Shown here: positions 32,722 to 44,035 of the stretch, piece after piece | How positions within the stretch are numbered: position 1 is the stretch's first letter | How the letters are laid out: every line of letters begins with the position of its first letter | From: Lutraria lutraria | Lineage: Eukaryota; Mollusca; Bivalvia; Venerida; Mactridae | Direction: 5' to 3' | DNA: 64,000 nucleotides | NCBI GenBank assembly: GCA_964023205.1 | Contig: OZ026842.1 | Location: forward strand, 4,133,067 to 4,197,066 | The notes under the pieces: generated by a model | What the model was told of the DNA's origin: nothing | The model's input: only the letters and a program-made list of their open reading frames with translations | Databases searched by the model: none | Program-made: the position numbers and the translations under genes

Positions 32722-35700
32722 CTGGAAGATATAAAACGAGTCAAAGTACTGAAAGATATAAAACGAATCAAATTACTGAAAGATATAAAATGAGTCAAAG
32801 TACTGAAAGATATAAAACGAGTCAAAGTACTGAAAGATATAAAACGAATCAAATTACTGAAAGATATAAAAGAGTCAAAGTACTGAAAGATATAAAACGA
32901 GTCAAAGTACTGAAAGATATAAAACGAGTCAAAGTACTGAAAGATATAAAACGAGTCAAAGTACTGAAAGATATAAAACGAGTCAAAGTACTGAAAAATA
33001 TAAAACGAGTCAAAGTACTGAAAGATATAAAACGAGTCAAAGTACTGAAAGATATAAAACGAGTCAAAGTACTGAAAGTACTCGTGGAAGTTGAACTTAC
33101 ATAGACTTACGCTGCAACATGGAACGGAAACCAGTATATAAAATATGAATGGCGGATTTACAAAACTAGTAACCACATTAAAATTTAAGCGCGCCAAATG
33201 TGCGATGGCAATGGAAAGTGGAACAATCGTTCAGCTTTAAAAAATCAGAAGATAAAACCTAAAAAAACATAGAAACCCATTTTACATTTTTTATTTGTCT
33301 TCATAAATTTTCCTCAAATCTTAATGGTTACTAGTAAAGATAGAAAAATGGAATAAACAGTAATCAAAGGCTACCCTTGGAGTAGACAAATTGTGGTCTT
33401 AATCGACAGATGACTTTTATTCGGAGGTCAGTTTCTTCTAAATTATCAAAGAATGGCATGTATTTACAGAGTGCCCTTCATTCGGAGATGGCTGTAAATA
33501 CAAGCTTGGTTATATACCATTGGCTTAGATTTTAGGTTATATGTGAGATATTTCCATATAACAACAGCAAGTACCGGTATTTTCCCACATTTTTACAGTG
33601 TAACAACATTATCATGCCAGTCAACAGAAAATAAAGGCTTGGGTGTTTAAAGATCCACTTTTACTTGCAATAAATTTATGTAAGCATAAAATTGTATTTG
33701 TATGTATGTATTTAAGTTATTGTTCGAATGACTGATCCAGTTTTTCGAACTGTTTTAACCCACTCCCACTCTAAGAAATCGTTTGAAAACAGTAACGGTA
33801 TCACTAGCTGGATATAATTATAGCATCCTCTATTATTTGTAAATTATTATTTGTAATCGTTTTTACGATGGGGCATATAATTAATATGTCAATCTTGAAT
33901 AATTTACCACATACCCAAATGTAACTTTTAAGAACATACAGGATCTTTAAGTAATAATACATACCGTTAGAACGATGGCAATGTCTGTTGCACTTTTTGT
34001 AGAACCACATTGCTCATTCAAGTAGAACAATCTCTTGTCCTTCATAGCACGATACACTGCCGATCTATTTGGTTCTAACCAGCTATTCTTTCCTCCAAAA
34101 AATCCCCAAACAAAGGTTTGATCAGGCAAAGGTTTAGGCAGCTTACGGAAGAAGCATGCCCAATTATCCAGATCAAGGAATATTATATTCTTCATCCTCT
34201 TCATGTTACCCGTTGATGTTAGCTCAGCTGAACAAATATTCTGTGTAAGACCGAATGATGGCACTTTTTGGTGTTGGTTCTGTGATTGAGTAGGTGGTGG
34301 ATGGCTATTTTCTGGTGGGCTATATGATTTGATATTTTCTGGTGGGCTATATAATTTGATATTTTCTGGTGGGCTATATGATTTAATATTTTCTGGTGGG
34401 CTAGATGACAGGATATTCTTAAATTGAGATGCTGCAGGGGACTGTTGAGCTGTACTTGGTGAGGGTGGCTGATTGGTTTCATCCCTAGAGGTTCTCGACG
34501 CTGCAGTTACTTTGGAATAAGCCAGTTGCTTATTTCTGTCGGAACTTATTCGCTTCCGTTTTCTTTTCAAACCCCCATTAACAACTGATTCAGTGTCATC
34601 GCTGGAGTCGTCTATATATATGATTAAATTTTCAGAATTCTTCTGCAATGCATCAAACGCATGCTTACTATAACCAATTTCAATTTCAATGTCAGCATTG
34701 TCACTGCTAGTGTCATCTACTGTATCCATCCAATGCGTTTTCTTTGTTTGAGGTTTACACTGACTGGGCCCAGGCAAGCATCCCTCATCTGTGTCAATTG
34801 ATTTGATCAATGTGAGAGCACATCTTTTCACAAACTCAGAGAATGAATGCATGTTATTATACACTACTGTACCCATTGTTTTCTTTGCACATTGATGCTC
34901 GGCAAGTCCCTTAAGCTCACCAGAGAAAAGACGATGACATGTGTTGCAGACATAAGTCGCGCGGTAGCCAGCAAATACATCAATCTGCAATAAATCAAAC
35001 AATTTCTGTTGATTAAAAAACACAAAAATAATAAACTGTTAGAACTCATTTTAATGAAGAAACAATTGAAATAAATTCACAAGCTTTAAAAAGCTAATAC
35101 ATGGGATCTTTATTCTCCACTTAAATATCGACTTATTTAAGTTAGCTTAAGACGTATCTTAAAAGTTTTAAGAAATTTTCAAAGCACATTTTGTTTACAG
35201 AAACACCAACAAAACAGAAATAGAAAAGCTATTAGCAACAGTTAGTTCATCAAAATGGGAGGCAAGTTACGCTGGGAACTAAAATCTCATATACTAGTAG
35301 TATGTTATTTCTATTTGTCAACTTTCATCAATATTTCCAAGAGAGCAATATTTGCTAAATAAAATCATACGAGCATTCAAGAACATTACTTATGATTTTT
35401 TCTAAAATAAGATATTAGGATATATGGACTGTGATTAACAAAAATGATTATATGATTTTTTCTAAAATAAGATATTAGGATATATGGACTGATTAACAAA
35501 AATGATAATATGATTTTTTCTCAAATAAGATATTAGGATATATGGACTGTGATTAACAAAACTTGATTATATGATTTTTACTCAAATAAGATATTAGGAT
35601 ATATGGACTGTGATTAACAAAACTTGATTAAATGATTTTTACTCAAATAAGATATTAGGATATATGGACTGTGATTAACAAAAATGATTATATGATTTTT

Positions 35701-38700
35701 TTCTAAAATAAGATATTAGGATATATGGACTGTGATTAACAAAACTTGATTATATGATTTTTACTCAAATAAGATATTAGGATATATGGACTGTGATTAA
35801 CAAAAATGATTATATGATTTTTTCTAAAATAAGATATTAGGATATATGGACTGTGATTAACAAAAATGATTATATGATTTTTTCTAAAATAAGATATTAG
35901 GATATATGGACTGTGATTAATAAAAATGATTATATGATTTTTTCTAAAATAAGATATTAGGATATATGGACTGTGATTAACAAAACTTGATTATATGATT
36001 TTTACTCAAATAAGATATTAGGATATATGGACTGTGATTAACAAAAATGATTATATGATTTTTTCTAAAATAAGATATTAGGATATATGGACTGATTAAC
36101 AAAAATGATTATATGATTTTTTCTAAAATAAGATATTAGGATATATGGACTGTGATTAACAAAAATGATTATATGATTTTTTCTAAAATAAGATATTAGG
36201 ATATATGGACTGTGATTAACAAAAATGATTATATGATTTTTTCTAAAATAAAATATTAGGATATATGGACTGATTAACAAAAATGATTATATGATTTTTT
36301 CTCAAATAAGATATTAGGATATATGGACTGTGATTAATAAAAATGATTATATGATTTTTTCTAAAATAAGATATTAGGATATATGGACTGATTAACAAAA
36401 ATGATTATATGATTTTTTCTAAAATAAGATATTAGGATATATGGACTGTGCTTAACAAAAATGATTATTTGATCTTTTATAAAATAAGATATTAGGATAT
36501 ATGGACTGTGATTAATAAAAATGATTATATGATTTTGTCTAAAATAAGATATTAGGATATATGGACTGTGCTTAACAAAAATGATTATTTGATTTTTTCT
36601 AAAATAAGATATTAGGATATATGGACTGTGATTAATAAAAATGATTATATGATTTTTTCTAAAATAAGATATTAGGATATATGGACTGTGCTTAACAAAA
36701 ATGATTATTTGATCTTTTATAAAATAAGATATTAGGATATATGGACTGTGATTAATAAAAATGATTATATGATTTTTTCTAAAATAAGATATTAGGATAT
36801 ATGGACTGTGCTTAACAAAAATGATTATTTGATTTTTTCTAAAATAAGATATTAGGATATATGGACTGTGATTAATAAAAATGATTATATGATTTTTTCT
36901 AAAATAAGATATTAGGATATATGGACTGTGATTAACAAAAATGATTAAGAAGCTTAACACATACTAGTATATACTAGTATATAAATCTGCTTAATAACTT
37001 AGGACAGAGAACAAACATACCATGGATGTCTCAGCAAATGATGCTACAGTATGATGATTGTTTGTTTCCTGTTTGTGTTCCTCCAGTGCTGCATATGATT
37101 CTATATGAAGTCCGCATTCTAAACAGTATACTGTATATGGCACGTTTCCACAACGTCGAATAAAATGTTCAACAAGTTCCCTAGCCACAGCAACTGGGCC
37201 TCCCTGGCTTAAAGACTGGTCATCTGAAATTACAGAATGCAGTCACGTTGCTGATTCAGTCTGTTTGTGTTCTTTTTATCCAGTGGGGTTTAACGCCAAT
37301 AGCCAAGGTTATTTAACATTTTACCGCTTTAACAGTGGAGGAAAACCATTTACCTTCCGCAAGTTAGCTAGACAACTGCATCATGTGTAAAAATTGATCA
37401 TGGGTTGGATTTCAACTTAATATACTGCGACATGCTTGTTTGAAACAGCATTACGGGCATACAGCATTACGGGCATACAGCATTACGGACATGCATTACG
37501 GACATACAGCATTACGGACATACAGCGTTACGGACATACAGCATTACGGGCATACAGCATTACGGGCATACAGCATTACGGGCATACAGCATTACGGACA
37601 TACAGCATTACGGACATACTCCTTGGTAGAACCTTCTGTAAGCTAGTTGGACAGCTCCCTTATAATGGAAATGTTGTCCCTATTGGGATTTGCACTTATA
37701 ACAGAGATAGGCTATTGATAGATAACTAGTCAGAGACAATAACAGCTCGACAACAAAGACCCCTAAGATGTTGAAATAACAATTTTTACAAGAAAAAGCA
37801 AGATGCTGCGTCCAGTAAACGCATATGGCTCCGGTGGCATGCTTGTGGTGGCAATAGCCCGTTTGAAGAAGGTCAAAGTGGGTGTTTGATAATTATGGGT
37901 TGACTGTCATAAGCAGCAACTATATACATGTAAGTATTCAAGTTGTTCCGTACAATCTGCTTAGTCTAGTACAGGATCATTATTTGCTTGTTTATTTCGA
38001 GTTTTACGCCCCTTTTCAACAGGGAAACCCATATGTCATGTCGGACTTGGCCAACTTTGACCTTAGGGCCATAATTTTAGCAATCTTAGTAGTGGTTCAC
38101 CATACGATGTTTCATGCCTTTTTGGTTTGAGAGAAGAAGTTTTTACTACTTTGTATATGCATAAAGGGAAAATCCATAACCCCCGCAGCAGGGCCAATTT
38201 TGACCCATTGTGTTCAATAATTAGACCAATATCCGTAGGGACCTACTAGACATTGTACCATGCCAACTATCTTAGCTCTAGTCATTTGGGTTTTAGATCT
38301 TTAGAAATGTTACATATAAGGAAAACCCGTGACCCCGGACCGGTGCTGATTTTGACCCCAAGGTCATAATTTGAACAGTCTTGATATAGCTCCACTAGGC
38401 AGTACTTCATGTTAAATATCTTATCTCTAGCACAAGCTATTTTGGAGAAAATGACAACATACGGTACACGACGCCGGACATCCACCCACGACAATAGCTC
38501 ACCATGAGCACATTGTACTCACGTGAGCTTAAAGAAATCTCCAAAATATCTTAGTTAAAACGAGACAATAGAGTACTTGTACGGCTTACCAGTAAATACA
38601 TAATTTACAGCATGATGTGACTTCTCTGCAGCATGTGTCATACATTCTTCGAAACTGCTAAACATATGAAGACACAGAGAACACATATACGCAGTGACAG

Positions 38701-39376
38701 CCAAGGGTGGGTAGAATGGTGTATGATTTTCAGCAACCATATGCTTTTTACATTCATCTTGTTTCTGGAACTCGCGATCGCACTTAGGGCAAATATAACA
38801 CAATAGAGTTTTTGAGAGACTTGAGTTTTTGTTAAGTAACATTGGATTGCAAGGGGAATGTCTAAAATTTGTATAATGATACTGAAGTCCTACTTTTGAT
38901 GAAAAATGTGCTGAACAATTAACCACAGTACAAACTAACTGCTTGTTAACATTTGACGTTGATGCTGTAACGTTTCCGTTGTTACACGAAGACGATTCCA
39001 AGCAAGTAACTGAGGCCGACTTTCTGTTTGATAAACGATTCCATTCCTTGGAACCACTGCAAGAAGATTTTCTGTCCGATGATGTAATTTTTGTACAAGA
39101 GTTATCGCTTGCGTCCAAATGCCGATAATTATTATTATTTTCATCCACAGGCTTGTTCCGCATCATCCTGGTCACAGAGCTTGTAACACTACCACTATCA
39201 CTTTTATTTAGTCGTGAAGTTAGGCTTTTTTTCTTTCCTGTTGATATTTTTAGTTTGTGTTCGGGAAGAGAAAAATGACGTCGCTTGCTTAGAGAGTGGC
39301 TGTTGAGGCTGGATGTTCTTCTCACTTCTCACTTCAGCATTTGACAACCTCGATCTACAGTCAGTTATATCAATAT
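32521..39376 (-). CDS. ZNF451: ZNF451-like protein (SUMO-ligase family), C2H2 fingers plus PIN-like domain
   Basis: ZNF451 is a nuclear E3/E4 SUMO ligase in vertebrates. Exons: 38590-39376 (5' part uncertain), 37021-37223, 33965-34984, 32521-32721; the last three junctions agree in phase. C2H2 fingers: 'CTVVNCSAHFSSKVGLQYHY', 'CPKCDREFQKQDECKKH', 'CSLCLHMFSSFEECMTH' (exon 1), 'CLECGLHIESYAALEEHKQ' (exon 2), 'CNTCHRLFSGELKGLAEHQ' (exon 3). 'NFRHSPCNPM' and 'GPVAVAREL' match vertebrate ZNF451 at equivalent places. Exon 3 has a SUMO-interacting motif (LIIYIDDSSDD), a basic patch (LKRKRKR), ten-residue SPPENIK repeats, and the start of the C-terminal domain (FLDLDNWACFFRKLP, WGFFGGKNSW). Exon 4 completes it (AFTILSSDKGFMEVERQ). 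It is shorter than human ZNF451. Upstream exons were not found. Confidence 0.88.
32722..33079. repeat. 27-bp tandem array containing the splice-acceptor motif, 13 units
   Basis: Units such as 'CTGAAAGATATAAAACGAG' plus 'TCAAAGTA' repeat every 27 bp (one unit is 26). On the minus strand each unit ends TATATCTTTCAG, an acceptor-like sequence. The unit nearest the exon reads TATCTTCCAG and is the real acceptor of the last ZNF451 exon. Confidence 0.92.
33965..34984 (-). CDS. ZNF451: ZNF451 exon with SIM, SPPEN repeats and PIN-like domain start
   Basis: 340 codons, phase 0 at both ends. In order: a C2H2-like finger (residues about 12-32), an acidic region with 'DIEIEIGYSKHAF', the SIM 'LIIYIDDSSDDTE' (about residues 120-132), a nuclear-localisation-like 'LKRKRKR', a Ser/Pro stretch with four near-identical ten-residue units around SPPENIKSYS (34,310-34,400), and 'IIFLDLDNWACFFRKLPKPL' starting the PIN-like fold. 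The SIM has the classic hydrophobic core followed by Asp/Ser. Confidence 0.88.
35390..36946. repeat. 60-bp satellite array, about 26 copies
   Basis: Tandem units of 58-62 bp, core 'GATATTAGGATATATGGACT', in the ZNF451 intron 34,985-37,020. Two variants differ in 'CAAAAATGA' versus 'CAAAACTTGA'. From about 36,421 the units alternate strictly ('GTGCTTAACAAAAATGATTA' type, then 'GTGATTAATAAAAATGATTA' type), a 120-bp higher-order period. Because 60 is a multiple of three, long frames stay open through it; they are artefacts. Confidence 0.95.
37021..37223 (-). CDS. ZNF451: ZNF451 exon with GPVAVA motif and one C2H2 finger
   Basis: 203 nt beginning with two bases that complete an Asp codon. It encodes 'DQSLSQGGPVAVARELVEHF' then 'VYCLECGLHIESYAALEEHK', a C2H2-type finger whose His pair lies in HKQETNNHH. 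Order and sequence match the 'GPVAVAEKS...YCPDCNQVF...NHKQNSGH' part of vertebrate ZNF451. The donor ATG/GTATGT is strong. Confidence 0.88.
37447..37617. repeat. 16-bp minisatellite (CATTACGGRCATACAG), about 11 copies
   Basis: Units alternate between CGGGCAT and CGGACAT. It lies just upstream of the 37.2-kb exon in the ZNF451 intron 37,224-38,589. The rest of that intron (37,990-38,532) is a dispersed repeat ending near 'ACTCACGTGAGCTT', related to those at 180-828 and 59,428-59,845. Confidence 0.85.
38590..39376 (-). CDS. ZNF451: ZNF451 exon with three C2H2 fingers; N-terminal frame unresolved
   Basis: The acceptor TTTTTAG (39,378-39,377) begins an exon whose first frame reads D-I-D-I-T-D-C-R-S-R and stops at 39,204. 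The frame that carries the fingers and fits the downstream junction is open only from about 39,328 and has no early ATG; its first Met is M-M-R-N-K-P near 39,170. A one-base length change in the A7 run (plus-strand T7 at 39,225-39,231) would join the two frames. So either this is a real frameshift, an assembly error, or the start is internal or spliced differently. The fingers themselves are clean. Confidence 0.75.
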
Positions 39377-40169
39377 CTAAAAATAAAAAAGAAGAAGATG
39401 TTTCATTATACAAGACAGGAGAAACAAGAAGGACACGATAACCCTATAATAGCTCACCGGAAAAAAAGACCTACAATACATCGTTGAAATCATTCAATAT
39501 TTCTTGAGTGATTGCTCAGAAACCAAATTTTGATGAACGCATGTCCAGGGGTAACGCTTTAAGCTCTTCCGCCACTCGGGATGGTTGTGGCATAAAAAAA
39601 ATAAACAAGGCCTAACAAATTGTTTGTTTCTGCTTATATGCTCATGAAGATTATGATTGGTGGGTCAGAGAATTCTTTTTGTTCTTGAAAGCTTTTGGAA
39701 AGGTAAAAAGTGGAAAAGTGAATATTCCGTTCCTCTGGCCTCATAAAAACTCTTAGAGCCGCTGTGAAAATTAGGGTAGGTCGGGTAAGAAGGAACAAAC
39801 AACTTTTTACACCTTACACATCTCTGAACCATGTTGTATTTGTAATATAAACATAATTTCTGCTTGTTTAATATATGTAACACAGAAGTTGTTCAGTTGT
39901 TTAGAATTCAGTGTCTGTGTGATGAGGAATGTCTGAATATAATGAGCTATCAGTGATGTAGCTTGATGGTAGACTGGGTGATGACATTTACATGTTTTGT
40001 GAACTAGTCTGGTTATATAACAAGAAAAACTATAACAAAACGTTATAGGTAAACAAATTACAAGAAGCATATTGGTTTATGTTTTTTGTATGAAGGTGCT
40101 TTTTTCATAAAGGATATTGACTGTATATTTTATTCAATCCTCCATTATGGAGAGTATATATCATGAGTA

Positions 40170-40309
40170 AAAATCATAGGCGCTTGGTTTCACGTTTTTG
40201 TCCGTTTCTGTCGATCTTTCACAATTCACCGCTCTCTCTATATATTACTACCTATTGTGAAAGATCGACAGAAACGGACAAAAACGTGAAACCAAGCGCC
40301 TATGATTTT
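40170..40309. repeat. 140-nt hairpin with perfect 56-bp arms
   Basis: Arms 40170-40225 and 40254-40309 are exact reverse complements over 56 bp; the loop is 28 nt (CT-rich, CTCTCTCTATATATTACT). No target duplication is obvious. No protein is encoded. Confidence 0.97.
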
Positions 40310-41324
40310 ACATGTATATAGATGTATAGTCAAGTTCGATTTCCGTTAAAATCCAAACATTCTTACAGAAGTTATGCCCTTTTTATTTACGGGTGTTAAT
40401 CTATATAATCTTGATACACAAAGTGTACACAAATGCCGCTAAGATTTTATAGGTATTTAAATTTACATAAAGGTAATCTGTCTCGAGTTATTTCATGGCA
40501 CACCAATATGCTCCTCATATCTGACTTTGGGTGATATACAGCTTGTTTTTCAAGCGAGCAGTTAACAATAAAAGTGTCAGATCATTATCGTCTCAAAAAA
40601 ATCAACACATTTTTATTAATCGATGCATCCCATTCAATTTTGATAGCTAATCAAATTCATTAATCGTTTACGGTTCAATATTTAAAACCACCGCCTAGGT
40701 TTGGTGTCTAGTAAGAGATTTATAACGGATTATTGTCAATAACTGATTAAATGGTATAGATAGAAATCGAGCAGTGAGTCGTGACGGAAGGTCATGGACT
40801 GTTCCATTCTTTAAAATAGGGATAAGTAATACAATGACCAAGTACATTACTAAACACGACCTTACATTTGTAGGCCACTGTCGGCCTCTTACATTTGTAG
40901 ACCACTGTAAGAGGCCTAGCTAGCTACGTGGTCCTGAAATCAGTGCGCCGCACTAGTAACATTATTAAACTGAATTGTGTTCTTCGTGTCCTTAATCTTG
41001 CCACTATTTTTTTCAGATAATGCGTTGCTCGTGATTTCGGGGCATTTATGTTTTGCAATCAAAATCAAATTCTGTTCAAATAATGTTCCTAAGTATGTAG
41101 AGGATGTCATGTTATATAACTTAATATAATGAAGCAAACTATTAGATTCTGACAGTGGCTCAAGTACAGATACTGCTAATGAACGCAGTAATTGAAATTT
41201 CATGAAATTACCTGAAATGAAATTACCTGAAATACATATGAAATTCATTCCAAATATTGAAACAAAATTTTGCAATAATAAAATGCCAAATATCAAATAA
41301 AAATGGAAAGGAAAAACGTTTGTA

Positions 41325-41408
41325 AACATGTGTTTCGAACCCATAGCATCTTGACTACCAGGCTTCAAAAGTAAAATGATTGGCGCCTTTACCGATCGCG
41401 CTACGCAA
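41325..41408 (-). repeat. tRNA-like SINE head
   Basis: On the minus strand 'TAGCGCGATCGG' fits the A box and 'GGGTTCGAAACAC' the B box, about 55 nt apart. The stems are imperfect, so a functional tRNA is unlikely. A 142-codon open frame starts within this element. Confidence 0.5.
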
Positions 41409-42123
41409 TTAGTCTCACCTATGACGGTTAAATAACTGATATTTATATATTACGGAAACCTACGAAACGTTCCGAAAAGCCACTCACCCTACAAAATGGA
41501 CTTAGCTGATCTTTGATCATTCACAGGTCGTTGTCGGACTATATCATATCGTATCAAAACAATACGCAATACGTTGGAGATGGTTACCGCTGATAAAGTA
41601 ATGCTTGGTATGAAAGTGCAATATTTGATCTTTGTAAATAAGTTAAAATATCATTTTAGTTTTTTAGAATATTAAGCCAATAAAGATCATTTCGTGGGAT
41701 GTCATTAATTATATATCTAACTGATAAAATTCAATATTTTAGATAAATAAATAGAATCAAGAAACTTTTGAAACAGTCAATGAATATGAACAAGGAAATT
41801 GTCAAACCTGAAAATAATATCCCAGTCACAAGAGATGTTTTCTCCACAAGCCGAATAACCGAATTGATCATTTTTCCCTCTCAATAGATAATCCCCATGT
41901 TTCAACCAATTACAGCAGTACATAAGTTGATTACTATTCACCAAATATAACGGAATTAAGTACAAACACTTTGGGTTAGGAGCTGTAAAACATGTATTTT
42001 TGTCAATCCCAACACATAAATTATCACATCTATCAGTAACACCTTTTCTGCGAAGGAAAGACCCGCTGGTCACGGGATTCATATGAACGCGTAGCGCTCG
42101 AGCTGTTTCGAGAATCCCGTGAT

Positions 42124-42401
42124 CTGGGTCCGTATTCACAAAGCATCTTAAGATTTTCTTTAACTTAAGTGTAAATTTTTACTTAAGTGTAAATTTTTTT
42201 CATGGTAAAAGTTTGTAAACCAGTCATCAAAAGTGTGAAAATCATTTTCATAATTGGCATCTTTAGAACAAAGATAAAATCATATTATTGTGATTTCCTC
42301 CTTTATATTAGTACAAAAGAGTTAAGGAAAAGGTCGAATTTAAGGAAAAATATAACTTAAGTTAATAAATTACTTTAGATGCTTTGTGAATACGGACCCA
42401 G
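42124..42401. mobile_element. 278-bp MITE with 24-bp inverted ends
   Basis: The ends CTGGGTCCGTATTCACAAAG and its complement are near-perfect over about 25 bp; the interior is AT-rich with AACTTAAGT blocks on both sides. No ORF. I cannot fix the target duplication. Confidence 0.85.
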
Positions 42402-43510
42402 GTCTTTTCTACACTGATAGGCCGATGTACGAGATTGCATGCATGGCATCTGACTTTTAGACCACAGTTGACCACATTGGGACAAAGGTAAAGCAGTTTG
42501 GAACTAATTTATTTATTCCATGATGAATCAATGCAGGTCATTTTTTCAAACCGGATGGTCAGCATAGAATTCTAACATGTAGATCTTCAACGATTTTAAC
42601 TCGTCTTGATCTAATTTCTATTCGTTAATCATTACGAGCTTACAAATAGATTTGTATAGCGCTGCGACATTAACAAAATTGTGTAAACAAGAAAACTCCA
42701 TACGTCAAAGTCATTGTACCCTATGACATTAGGTACACGTTCCTCAGCAGTTTTCTTAAGTTGCTGCTGATCTGCCTGATTGAAAATTGGTATTCTCATC
42801 TAAGTTATTATACGTGGTTTATAACTTCATGAATGTAAATATATGTTTGTGTTTTGTTCGTTTATTGTTTATTTTTGTATTGATATGAATATGTTGTTTG
42901 CTTTCATGACGTATGTTGACTTACCAATGATCTATATTCAACACTATAACCATCTCCGCCACATTCTGTCCTGTCCTCCTTTTCTCTGTCGCCTCTCATG
43001 ATTTCTTCTCACATTTATAATACAATGTCATTATCTAAACTAGCTTGCCTGTCCGTAGCCTTTCTTATAACAACGTGATTACTAAACCCTATTTTTGCCT
43101 CTTGTATTGTGTTATTTGTATGTTCACATGAGCCTATGGCTTACTGAAATTTGAAATACAACTTTAATTCAGTGAATGTATTCACATTTTATCTATTTAT
43201 ATGCTGTTTCAGATTTGTTTATTTCGATTTCAACAGTCAGATTCACATGAGGCGGACAGTTCATCTAAGCATCGTTTCTGGAACCAATACAAGACTCCCA
43301 TCCTCCGTAAGCAACTGCCTACTTTCTCACATAAAGATACATGGTCGGTAGTGGGGCTCGAGTCCACGACTCTATCAGTGAGAGGTTACAGTGATTTCAA
43401 GCCAGCGACCTTGAACACTCGACCATCTAGGCGAGTCTGTTTCAGAGTCTTGAAGTATGCCGACACAATAATAATATCATGATTACACTGATTTTATTTA
43501 GTTCATATTA

Positions 43511-44032
43511 TCAGTAGGGGAGACTTCCCGATCGGGAAATCACTAAATGGGTTTTCCCCTATTTCCCGAACGGGAAATCTGTAAAAAACTGTTACTAAAT
43601 ATAGTAACAGATTTCCCGTTCAGGAAATAAAATCACTACTTTTGTACTAGTTTTACTCAAAACACCCGGTGCATAAGAATACGCACATGATCTTTAAAAT
43701 GAATATACCATATTAAACTTAAAAGATATATCTAACTTTCTACCGTTCAGATTTTTTTAAATGTTCTAGTTATTTTTTAATTGAACACTGGAATTGCAAA
43801 AAAGCAATATTTCCCGATTTGGAAACTTAATTTCATTCGAAAGTTAGATATATCTTTTAAGTTTAACATGGTATATTCATTTTAAATATCGGGTGCGTAT
43901 TCTTATGCACCGGGTGTTTTGAGTAAAACTAGTGATTTTATTTCCTTACTATAATTAGTAACAGATTTCCCGTTCGGGAAATAGGGGAAAACACACTTAG
44001 TGATTTCCCGATCGGGAAGTTTCCCCTACTGA
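43511..44032. mobile_element. 522-bp foldback element with TTA target duplication
   Basis: The ends are TCAGTAGGGG and CCCCTACTGA, and the two arms (about 225 and 195 bp) are inverted copies with scattered differences, leaving a centre of about 100 bp. TTA flanks both sides (43,508-43,510; 44,033-44,035). Arms contain TTCCCGATCGGGAA and a small hairpin CTGTTACT/AGTAACAG. No ORF, so non-autonomous. Confidence 0.88.
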
Positions 44033-44035
44033 TTA

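Larger units (their letters stand above)
39377..43507. other. Region with no supported protein gene
   Basis: ZNF451 5' exons may lie here but I could not place them. Open frames at 40,940-41,368 and 41,777-42,139 (minus) are described under rejected items. A Polymerase III-like SINE head is at 41,325-41,408. At 42,075-42,122 a short hairpin has perfect 10-bp arms CACGGGATTC. Around 43,330-43,440 a GC-richer stretch ('GTGGGGCTCGAGTCCACGAC') may be another tRNA-derived relic. Confidence 0.5.

Noticed and set aside
32643..33197. 184-codon frame (FQYFDSFYI repeats) and its antisense partner
   Set aside because: Created by the 27-bp array beside the ZNF451 acceptor; counted as a repeat. Exonisation is discussed as a finding instead.
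36361..36960. 199-codon open frame (ILISYFRKNHIIIFVNHSPY repeats)
   Set aside because: Product of the 60-bp satellite in an intron; no start context and no non-repeat sequence.
40940..41368. 142-codon minus-strand frame with a hydrophobic stretch
   Set aside because: Its start falls inside a tRNA-like SINE head and the sequence has no recognisable domain; likely chance.
41777..42139. 120-codon minus-strand frame, Cys-rich in part (GVTDRCDNLCVGIDKN)
   Set aside because: No homologue recognised; start overlaps the end of the 42.1-kb MITE. The donor-like CAG/GTTTGA at its end does not give the right phase for the ZNF451 exon at 39,376.
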